This document shows positions 1 to 6,624 of a stretch of 6,820 nt of DNA, in pieces. The DNA is from Patescibacteria group bacterium UBA6489 (GTDB lineage Bacteria; Patescibacteriota; Gracilibacteria; BD1-5; UBA6164): the NCBI GenBank assembly GCA_002435385.1, contig DJMN01000008.1, positions 1 through 6,820 of the forward strand, read 5' to 3'. Under the pieces are notes generated by a model that was not told the origin of the DNA, did no database searches, and saw nothing but the letters and a program-made list of their open reading frames with translations. Each line of letters starts with the position of its first letter. The first letter of the stretch is position 1. A program made the translations under genes and the position numbers.

Positions 1-33
1 GCACTTCGTTTTTTACTTTAGTTTTATAATCAC

Positions 34-73
34 AAAGAAAAGACCATTTCAAAGAAAACTTCAAAATGGTCTT
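34..73 (-). terminator. Intrinsic terminator hairpin, minus strand
   Basis: A perfect 10-bp stem (40-49 with 64-73, arms AAGACCATTT and AAATGGTCTT on the plus strand) encloses a 14-nt loop. On the minus strand the stem is followed by a T-rich run (TTTTCTTT). On the plus strand no T-run follows, so termination is predicted for minus-strand transcription only. No minus-strand protein gene lies between it and position 367. Confidence 0.45.
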
Positions 74-79
74 ACAAAT

Positions 80-126
80 ATTTAGTAAAGACGTTGAGTA
101 ACTATATGGACTCACGATTACTAAAT
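80..126. repeat. Imperfect inverted repeat (long hairpin)
   Basis: The outer arms 80-88 and 118-126 are perfectly complementary over 9 bp. After a small asymmetric internal loop the helix continues with 92-93/115-116 and 95-99/110-114, closing a 10-nt loop. This gives 16 base pairs in 47 nt. Neither strand has an adjacent T-run, so it is not itself a terminator. It would form the 5' half of the putative small RNA. Confidence 0.5.
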
Positions 127-134
127 GTAAACAC

Positions 135-143
135 ATTATAACA
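135..143 (-). promoter_or_regulatory. Extended -10 promoter for the putative small RNA
   Basis: The minus strand reads TGT-TATAAT, a perfect -10 hexamer with the TG extension. The region 16-18 bp upstream has no good -35 match; the best alternative is TTACAC at a 19-bp spacer. Extended -10 promoters often work without a strong -35. The predicted start near 128 is immediately before the hairpin at 126-80. Confidence 0.3.
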
Positions 144-149
144 ATCAAA

Positions 150-170
150 TGTAAGAAAAGTGTAAGAAAA
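150..170. repeat. Direct repeat of TGTAAGAAAA, one helical turn apart
   Basis: The 10-mer TGTAAGAAAA occurs at 150-159 and again at 161-170, a period of 11 bp. The pair overlaps the -35 area of the minus-strand extended -10 promoter, so it could be a protein-binding site on one face of the helix. That role is inference; chance in A-rich DNA is a real alternative. Confidence 0.3.
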
Positions 171-275
171 TGAAACTTTTTTATAAAAACTATTCTAGAC
201 TTCTAAAAAAGTCTTTAAAAATAAGGAAAAATAAATATAATATTAGACATAAAAGTAGCACTTTTATTAATTTAT

Positions 276-304
276 TTCATAATTATTGGAAAATAGTATA
301 TAAT
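276..304 (+). promoter_or_regulatory. Probable promoter of the SLH surface-protein gene
   Basis: A perfect TATAAT (299-304) lies 17 bp downstream of TTCATA (276-281, 4 of 6 consensus bases). The predicted start near 311 would give a leader of about 57 nt before the ATG at 368. AT-rich DNA yields chance -10 boxes, so confidence is moderate. Confidence 0.35.
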
Positions 305-316
305 AGGGCAGAACCA

Positions 317-337
317 ATCTAAAAAATAGTTTTAGAT
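317..337 (+). promoter_or_regulatory. 5'-UTR hairpin of the surface-protein mRNA
   Basis: A perfect 8-bp stem (ATCTAAAA at 317-324 with TTTTAGAT at 330-337) closes a 5-nt loop. If transcription starts near 311, the hairpin sits almost at the mRNA 5' end, where such structures can protect against decay. No T-run follows, so it is unlikely to terminate. Confidence 0.3.
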
Positions 338-367
338 AACCATATTTTATTTATTAAATTCAGAAGT

Positions 368-436
368 ATGAAAAAAATATTCTTAAGCATAGTCTCTTTC
401 TTGTTTATATATGCTGGAATGCCTTTTACCCACGCA
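368..436 (+). other. Signal peptide of the surface protein
   Basis: The segment has a short basic start (M-K-K), a hydrophobic core (IFLSIVSFLFIYAGM) and an A-x-A-like end (T-H-A before V-E-T). This predicts Sec export and cleavage by signal peptidase I after residue 23. There is no lipobox cysteine at the cleavage site; the first cysteine is residue 29. Confidence 0.8.
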
Positions 437-3400
437 GTAGAAACCATAACTTGTGACTTCTATGTGGATTTTAACTACTCATGAACAGAATCATGAACAA
501 GTGCAGAACCATACAACACTCTTAACGAAGCTCACACCGATTGAGGAGCAACAGTAGGGGATACAGTCTGTATAAAAGAAGGAACCTATGACATAACTCT
601 TTCTGAAAGAAGTAATATCGGAATCAGCGAATTTCAACCAACAAATAGTTGTACTACACCAACATCTACAAACACACTAAAAGTAACTGTTGATCCAAAT
701 GCAACAAGTGTTACAATAAATGCAAGCGGATCATTTGGTGGTAATGATTTTCTTCGTATTGGAAATTCAAAATGTATAGATTTTGACGGACAAGATAAAC
801 TAGTAATAAACGGTTCTAGTACAACCTTCAATGATACCAACTCTCTAGTAAACATATACTCTTGGGGAGATGCAAGTACAGAAGATGTAATAGAATGAAT
901 AATCTTTGAAAACGTAACTGTAGAAAATACTACATGAAGAGGAATAAGTTTTTTACAACACGATGCATCTACACCAGCTTACCTATGGATAAAAAATAAC
1001 ACTGTACACGATATAGACTATCGTGCTATTTGATGACACGGTAATACTATTTATATTGAATCAAACACAGTTTATGATGTAGCCCAAGCTAACTACAACC
1101 ATGCATTTTCAACATGAGGTTGGCCTTTAGCTATAGGAACAACTCGTCACTATGATACTGAAATGTATTCAAGTAATATCTATGTTAGAAACAATACTGT
1201 TCACGATGCTTGGGGAGAATGACTAGGTGTACATTTCTTAGTCTGATGAGAGTTCACAGGAAACACTGTTTATGATGTATACAGTGCAAATATCTATGTT
1301 GATACAGCACAAGATATTCTTATTGATTGAAACCATGTATATAGAACAAAAAGTACTTATGATCGTGATAGTGGAACTAAACCAGCTAACTGAATAAGTT
1401 TTGCAACAGAAAACTACTCATGGACTACAGGTAGCTCAGTAGCAATAGATAATATAGTAATTTCTAATAACTTAATCTCAAACCTAGGAAGAGGATTTAG
1501 TTATTTTCACGATACAGCTAATACTTCATCAACAAACACATATCACAATGTTTCAATTTTACACAATGTTGTAGCTGCTCCTACAAACCAAGTTTTAACA
1601 TTTTTTGAAGTAACAACAGCGGGAGCAACAGTTCCTTATGGAAACAAATTTAGAAACAATATCGTTGAAAATGGTTCTAATGGAGATTATACTATTTATG
1701 ATGAAAACGGTTGGACATTTTCTAACAATAACTGGATAGATTGAGTACCTACTCATGGAACAATAACTCAAACAGATAGTTATACATGAGATGCAGGTTT
1801 TATCGGAACAGATTTTACACCAGATGCAGATCCTTTAAATTATCAAATATCAACTGGATCTATAAACTATACTAGTGGTATTTGAACAGATGTTGCAACA
1901 GATTTTTGGGGAACTGATAGGGATGCAACTGAACCATCAGTAGGTATTCATGAGGTAACATATGTTGGTGATATTACACCTCCAACATTAACAGAAAAAA
2001 CAGCAGTAGAAACTCCAACAACTGATACAACACCAAGTTATACATTTAACACAACAGAGTCAGGATCAATAACATATAGCTGAAGCTGTTCAAGTACAAC
2101 AACAGAAGCAACAAAATGAGATAATACAATAACTTTTAGTGAATTAGAATTCTGAACATATTCAGATTGTAAAATAAAAGTAACAGATGCAGCAGGTAAT
2201 ATCTCAAGTGCTTTATCAGTTACATCTTTTACAGTTAGAGGAGTTATCATGGAAGTAACTCCAGTAACAACTCCAACAAATGATAATACGCCAAGTTACA
2301 CTTTTGATTCAACAGAAACAAATGTAGGAATTGAATACGGATGAAGTTGTAGTTGACCAAGTAAAAGTACAGTTATATGAGAAAATACAATAACATTTGA
2401 TGAATTAGCAGATTGAACTTATGATGATTGTACAATCAAAACCTATAAAGTTATTATTATATACCCTGCAGCAATAAGAAAATATTCTAACACTCTGGCT
2501 ATTCCATCTTTTACAATAGATACAACAGCCCCAGAGTTAACAGAAGTAACAGTAATACCAAATCCAACAAATGATACAACACCAAGTTATACTTTCAATA
2601 CAACAGAATCAGGTTCTATAAGTTATAGTTGAGATTGTACAAGTTCAGATACAACAGCTACAGAATGAAACAACACAATAACATTTAATACTCTATCAAA
2701 TGGTACTTATTCAAATTGTAAAATAACAGTGATAGATGCAGTCGGTAATGTATCAGAAGTATTAACTGTATCAGAATTTGAAGTAAATACATCAGACACA
2801 ACAGCCCCAGAATTAACAGAAGTAACAGCAATACCAAATCCAACATGAGATAGTACACCAAATTACACATTTAATACAACAGAAGCTTGAACAATAACAT
2901 ATAGCTGAAGTTGTGAAAGTACAACAACAGAAGCAACATCATGAAATAACACAATAACATTTAACGCTTTATCGGATGGAACCTATTCAGATTGTGAAAT
3001 AACAGTAACAGATGCAGCATGAAATATGTCAGAAGCATTAACAGTATCAGAATTTGAAATAGATACAACATGAGATACAACAGCACCAACACTAGAAGAA
3101 ATTACACCAGTATCAGATCCAACATCAGATAGTACACCAAGTTATACATTCCATACAGATGAAGCTTGAACTATTGAATATAGTTGAGATTGTTCAAGTC
3201 TAACAACAGAAGCCGTAGAATGAAACAATACTATAATATTTAATGAGCTCTCAAACGGAACTCATACAAATTGTTTAATAACAGTAACAGATACAGCAGG
3301 TAATGTTTGATTACTATATATATCAGACTTTGAAGTGAAAGTAGAGTCAGAACCAATCTTTAATACAGATAGAGTCTTTAAACAATTAATTTGAACTACA

Positions 3401-3940
3401 TGTTGAAAAACATTTTGGGATATAGTATGACACCAATTTGAAGATTCAATAAAAAAAGTAGCATGTGCAGATATAATGTCATGATACAAAGAAGATGCTA
3501 GCTTCCGTCCAGATCAAAATATAAGCAGATTAGAAGTAACGAAAGTACTAGCAAAGTCCTTCTGATTTACAGCCGAATACCCAACAGCCAAACAATTTAC
3601 AGATGTAGAAAAAGACGAATGGTATTCAAAATATCTATACCCACTAAGCCAAGAATGAGCATTCTGATGATATAAAGATGGAACATTTAAACCATTCCAA
3701 AACATAAGTAGAGCCGAATTCGTAAAAGCAGCACTAAAAGCAAGTGCAATAGAATCAAAAGAAGTACTAAATACACAATTTTTTGATGTACACCCAGATG
3801 AATGGTATGCGAAATACATAGTAAGAGCCAATAAACTGTGAATAATAAACTGATACAAAGATTGAAACTTTCGTCCAAATGATCCAATAAAGAGATGAGA
3901 AGTAGCAAAAATAATGACTAGAATTTTAGAATTACAATAA
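368..3940 (+). CDS. Secreted beta-helix / Ig-like repeat / SLH surface protein
   Basis: This is a 1190-residue frame under code 25, with about 47 in-frame TGA codons and a TAA stop. Residues 1-23 are a signal peptide (MKKIFLSIVSFLF..., probable cleavage THA|VE). Residues ~28-530 form a right-handed parallel beta-helix of the pectate-lyase-like type. It opens with DFYVDFNYSGTESGTSAEPYN and GDTVCIKEGTY, has NNTVHDI, SNTVYDV, NNTVHDA and GNTVYDV rungs, and closes with DFWGTDRDATEPSVGIHE. Residues 537-993 are five Ig-like repeats of ~92 residues, each with a cysteine pair. Residues ~1020-1190 are three SLH modules (SGYKED, GGYKDGTFKP, NGYKDGNFRP; DEWYSKY, DEWYAKY). Known of SLH: non-covalent binding to cell-wall polymer or S-layer. 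Inferred role: a cell-surface adhesin or glycan-binding protein. No catalytic residues are evident in the beta-helix, so an enzyme activity is not claimed. The start is set by the signal peptide; no Shine-Dalgarno is seen at proper distance. It is a single-gene unit ending at the terminator 3965-3997. Confidence 0.93.
1976..3346 (+). repeat. Five tandem Ig-like repeats, about 275 bp each
   Basis: Copies begin near 1976, 2246, 2519, 2795 and 3074 (residues ~537, 627, 718, 810, 903), a period of 90-93 residues. The consensus runs: APELTEVT, DTTPSYTFNTTE, SITYSGSC, GNNTITF, GTYSDCKITVTDAAGN, SEFEID. Each copy has exactly two cysteines, in YSG(S/D)C and in the (S/D/N)C segment, spaced to form one intradomain disulfide. 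The second copy is the most divergent: its TVTDAAGN loop is replaced by a hydrophobic and basic stretch (KVIIIYPAAIRKY). Copies 3 to 5 resemble one another closely, suggesting recent duplication. The repeats act as a spacer or stalk between the beta-helix and the SLH anchor. Confidence 0.88.
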
Positions 3941-3964
3941 AATGAGTCATGAAATCATAAGCTG

Positions 3965-3997
3965 AAAAAGTAGAATCCTAAAAATTCTACTTTTTTT
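3965..3997 (+). terminator. Intrinsic terminator of the surface-protein gene
   Basis: A 12-bp stem (AAAAAGTAGAAT at 3965-3976 with ATTCTACTTTTT at 3984-3995) closes a 7-nt loop and ends in seven T's (3991-3997). It lies 24 nt after the TAA of the surface-protein gene. Confidence 0.85.
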
Positions 3998-4010
3998 GAA
4001 AAATAAATCT

Positions 4011-4039
4011 TTTCCAATTTTTAAAAACTCAAATATAAT
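4011..4039 (+). promoter_or_regulatory. Probable tex promoter
   Basis: TATAAT (4034-4039) is preceded at 17 bp by TTTCCA (4011-4016, 4 of 6 consensus bases). The predicted start near 4046 falls in the left arm of the following hairpin, so a transcript starting here would lack part of that stem. The tex leader would be about 48 nt. Confidence 0.4.
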
Positions 4040-4040
4040 A

Positions 4041-4072
4041 AAAAAAGTTCAAGTACCACCTTGAACTTTTTT
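4041..4072. terminator. Second terminator hairpin, upstream of tex
   Basis: A perfect 13-bp stem (AAAAAAGTTCAAG at 4041-4053 with CTTGAACTTTTTT at 4060-4072) closes a 6-nt loop. It is flanked by A6 and T6 runs, so it can act in both directions. It would stop read-through from the surface-protein gene just before tex. The tex ATG is only 21 nt beyond it. Confidence 0.7.
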
Positions 4073-4093
4073 AAAACTAATTAACAAAAAAAG

Positions 4094-6220
4094 ATGCTAC
4101 AAGAACCAAACTATATAGAAACAATATCAAACGAACTATGATTAAAAACATTTCAAATAGAAACAGTACTAGAATTAACCTGAGAATGAGCAACCGTACC
4201 ATTTATAGCCAGATATAGAAAAGAAAAAACATGAAACCTAGACGAAGACCAGATCAGACAAATACTAGAACTAAAAGATAAAACAGAGAAACTATACAAA
4301 GCAAAAGTTACAGCAATAAATTGAATAGAGGAACTATGAAAAATGACCCCAGAATTACTAGAAAATATAATAAAGGCTAAGACCCTAAAGGAGGTAGAGG
4401 AGATCTATAAACCATACAAAAGCAAAAAGAAAACAAAGGCAATGATAGCAATAGAAAAATGATTTCAACCAATAGCGGATTATATAAAAACAAATCCTCA
4501 AGATATAGATTTAAGCGATTTCCCATCTTTACTTGAACAATACCCAGAAGAAGAAATCCTAGAATGATGCAAACACATCATTTCAGCAGAAATATCTGCA
4601 AACTCAGACCTTAGAGCAGACTTAATAGAAACCCTGCAAAAATACTGAACACTAACATCAAAGAAAAAAACAGAAAAAGCCCTAGAAAAACTAAACGAAA
4701 AAGACAAAGAACAAATAACAAAATTTGAGATATATTCAGATTTTAATCAAAGAATTTCATACCTAAAACCTTACCAAATCTTAGCAATAAACAGATGAAA
4801 TAAATTATGAATAATAGGCTCAAAAATAGAAAAAACAGAACAAACATCTGACTGACTAAAATTACACTATTCAAGAATTCTTTGAGTCAGGCTCCCTTTC
4901 ATAGAAATCTTAGAAGAAAGCTTCAAAGATTGATATGATACAATATTTAAATCAGTAGAAAATGAAATAATGTGAATGCTAAGTGAGTTATGAGAAGACG
5001 ATGCAATAGATACATTTAAACAAAACCTTGCAAACCTACTTATGACAAAACCAGAGAGTCCAGAGAAAATATTAGCAATAGATCCAGGGTACAAAGCAGG
5101 TTGTAAAATGACAATTTTAGACAGCTTATGAATACCGAAATTATTTGACAAGATTTTTCTACATAAACCGTTAGAAGCCAAAACTAAACTTAAAAATATT
5201 ATAGAAAAAGAAGCTCCTGAAATCGTAATTATTTGAAACTGAACAGGAGTAAATGAGACTACAAAAATCCTACAAGAAATTACAGATAAACAAATTTATA
5301 TAGTAAATGAATCCTGAGCATCCGTTTACTCAGTAAGTAAAATTGCACAAGAAGAATTTCCAGAATTAGACTCCCTAGATAGATGAACAGTATCAATAGG
5401 TAGAAGATATCTAGATCCACTTTCAGAACTAGTAAAAGTACCAGTTTGAAGTATCTGAGTATGAATGTATCAACACGATGTACCAGAAAAAAAACTAGAA
5501 GAAAAACTATGAAATGTAGTAGAAGATGTAGTAAATGAAATATGAATAGATGTAAACAAAGCATCTAGCTATGTTTTGAACCACATATCAGGTATAGATA
5601 AAAGAGCTGCAAAAAAAATTTACAACAACAGACCATATAGATCAAGAGAGCACCTCAAAAAACAACTTTCACCGAAAGTATACGAACAAGCTATTTGATT
5701 TTTAAGAGTACCAGTTAGTAAAGAAGTACTTGATAATACAGACATTCACCCAGAACAATATGAATTAGCGAGATTTATAATGAATACCCCTCCCTCAGTC
5801 CCTCCCCTTTCAGGAGAGAGAAGTAACATAAAAAACTTTTATCATGAGAATGAATTTAAATTAAAGGAAATTTATCCAGATGTAACAGTTTGAACTATAG
5901 AATTTATAGTAGATTCTATAGAAAACTCATGAAAAGAAAAAAGAGTAAATTCTACTCATAAAAAGGTTATAAATAGAGATGAAAATAGGGAAGTGAAGGA
6001 ATGAGATATTATAGAATGAGTAGTTAGAAATGTAGTAGCATTCTGAGCTTTTGTAGATATAGGTATGAAAAATGATGGACTAGTACATATTTCACAAATA
6101 GCAGATGAATATATAAGTGATCCAAAGGAGTTTGTGGAAGTAGGTCAAACTGTGAGAGTAAAAGTTACTGGGATAGATGAGAAAACAGGGAAGATACAGT
6201 TGAGTATGAAGGAAGTTTAA
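4094..6220 (+). CDS. tex: Tex, S1-domain RNA-binding transcription accessory protein
   Basis: This is a 708-residue frame under code 25 with about 32 in-frame TGA codons, somewhat shorter than typical Tex (about 720-780). The N-terminal helical region carries the family motif GEGATVPFIARYRKEKTG (residues ~30-47) and YKPYKSKKKTKAMIAIEKGF. The YqgF/RNase H-like domain starts at ~325 with ILAIDPGYKAGCK (Asp330), followed by IIGNGTGVNE (381-388), then SVYSVSKIAQEEFPELD, RGTVSIGRRYLDPLSELV and SIGVGMYQHDV. Helix-hairpin-helix motifs cover ~470-540 (ASSYVLNHISGID, YEQAIGFLRV). The S1 domain spans ~638-708 (GDIIEGVVRNVVAFGAFVDIG, DGLVHISQI, GKIQLSMKEV); the basic C-terminal tail of many Tex proteins is absent. 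Known of the family: a cytoplasmic nucleic-acid-binding protein, the bacterial relative of Spt6, linked to transcription and RNA turnover. A TAA at 4082-4084 lies in frame upstream, which fixes the ATG as the first possible start. No Shine-Dalgarno is visible; the leader is A-rich. Confidence 0.96.
5786..5821 (+). repeat. GC-rich pyrimidine tract in frame inside tex
   Basis: About 63% of these bases are G or C, in a gene that is otherwise very AT-rich, and the first two thirds are almost all C and T. It encodes TPPSVPPLSGERS (residues ~565-577), in the linker between the helix-hairpin-helix region and the S1 domain. The end (CTCC, then CAGGAG) can fold into a small hairpin. It looks like a fragment of a dispersed palindromic repeat of the CCCTCCCTC...GGAGAG kind that was accommodated in frame. 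That origin is inference. Confidence 0.45.
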
Positions 6221-6231
6221 ATTTTTCATAC

Positions 6232-6261
6232 AAAAAAGAGTTGTGGAATAACAACTCTTTT
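6232..6261. terminator. Bidirectional terminator shared by tex and the acidic ORF
   Basis: A perfect 11-bp stem (AAAAGAGTTGT at 6234-6244 with ACAACTCTTTT at 6251-6261) closes a 6-nt loop. Four T's end it on the plus strand. Six T's (complement of 6232-6237) end it on the minus strand, so it should work better for the minus-strand gene. It lies 13 nt after the tex stop and 24 nt beyond the stop of the convergent small gene. Confidence 0.75.
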
Positions 6262-6283
6262 ACCAAAAATTTCAAAAAATTAT

Positions 6284-6454
6284 TTACTTTTGATAATTAA
6301 AAGATTCATGCTCTCAATTAGGATCTCCTCCCTCATCATTAAGATCTATTATATTACCAATTTCAGTATCTGGTAAATCAATTCCATTATCATGTAAGCA
6401 ATCTTGCATTCCTTGAAATTCCTCATCCGAATATGCTTCATGTTCAACAGTCAT
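6284..6454 (-). CDS. Small, very acidic hypothetical protein
   Basis: This is a 56-residue frame from ATG (6454) to TAA (6286-6284) that needs one TGA read as glycine (Gly47). It begins MTVEHEAYSDEEFQGMQDC and ends SFNYQK. Sixteen residues are Asp or Glu and one is Lys or Arg. It has no signal peptide or membrane segment and one cysteine (Cys19). I recognise no family. Support for a real gene comes from its own promoter-like signals (6538 to 6511), a terminator immediately after it, convergence with tex, and a protein-like composition with six glycines. Such charge could suit a nucleic-acid mimic, a metal-binding peptide or a partner of a basic protein; none of these is shown. No Shine-Dalgarno precedes the ATG, as for the other genes here. 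Confidence 0.6.
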
Positions 6455-6510
6455 AATCAAAAAATTAAATGATAAAATATTCTTTATAAACTAATATAAA
6501 GGATTATATA

Positions 6511-6538
6511 ATAATATAAGAAAAATAACGAAAGTCAA
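6511..6538 (-). promoter_or_regulatory. Promoter of the acidic small gene
   Basis: The minus strand reads TTGACT (6538 to 6533, 5 of 6), a 16-bp spacer, then TATTAT (6516 to 6511, 5 of 6). The predicted start near 6504 gives a leader of about 50 nt before the ATG at 6454. A perfect TATAAT at 6508-6503 also exists but is 24 bp from the -35. Confidence 0.5.
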
Positions 6539-6580
6539 ATTTACTATTTTGCTTTGTTAGATATCCCTATTCTCCCATAA

Positions 6581-6624
6581 TCTGTGTTTTCCCTAAATAT
6601 AAGCTTTTTTAGGTAAAAAACAGA
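6581..6624. repeat. Long imperfect inverted repeat (hairpin)
   Basis: The arms 6581-6597 and 6608-6624 pair at 15 of 17 positions (mismatches C·T and G·A) around a 10-nt loop. No T-run follows on either strand. It lies in a gene-free stretch and is not accounted for by any gene. It could be part of a structured RNA ending at the terminator 6709-6746, or a mobile-repeat remnant. Confidence 0.45.

Larger units (their letters stand above)
33..128 (-). ncRNA. Putative small structured RNA, about 95 nt
   Basis: Seen: reading the minus strand, an extended -10 box (TGT then TATAAT, 143 to 135) is followed about 7 nt later by a large imperfect hairpin (126 to 80). A second perfect 10-bp hairpin (73 to 40) comes next and ends in a U-rich tail (TTTTCTTT). 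No open frame of meaningful length lies between promoter and terminator under code 25, because TAA and TAG occur in all frames. The order promoter, hairpin, terminator hairpin, U-tract is that of a compact bacterial sRNA. It runs divergently from the surface-protein gene. Inference only: the transcript ends are estimated from the signals, no known RNA family is recognised, and the -35 match is poor. It could instead be the terminator of an unseen minus-strand unit. Confidence 0.3.

Noticed and set aside
170..322. Open frame of 50 codons (ATG at 170, TAA at 320-322), very basic, starting MKLFYKNYSRLLKK.
   Set aside because: It has no glycine, one acidic and 13 basic residues, no ribosome-binding site, and the probable promoter of the next gene lies in its 3' end. 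Its composition is what AT-rich non-coding DNA with only two stop codons gives by chance.
1976..3346. Regular repeats about 275 bp apart, considered as CRISPR or another non-coding array.
   Set aside because: They are in-frame, divergent protein repeats with conserved cysteines and no short identical repeat-spacer pattern.
4498..5564. Several 60-100 codon open frames in other frames and on the opposite strand within tex and the surface-protein gene.
   Set aside because: They overlap strongly supported coding sequence, have low-complexity Leu/Ser-rich translations and no initiation signals: shadows of the real genes.
368..6220. Many apparent TGA stops, which would suggest two large pseudogenes.
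   Set aside because: No frameshifts occur, all TGA codons sit in one continuous frame, both frames end in TAA, and TGA falls on conserved glycines. This is codon reassignment, not decay.
368..6220. TGA read as tryptophan (code 4) or as selenocysteine.
   Set aside because: TGG is used for the conserved Trp of SLH modules (DEWY). TGA positions match Gly in Tex (GEGATVPF, GNGT, FGAFVDIG) and alternate with GGN in the Ig repeats. About 80 TGA codons without SECIS-like context exclude selenocysteine.
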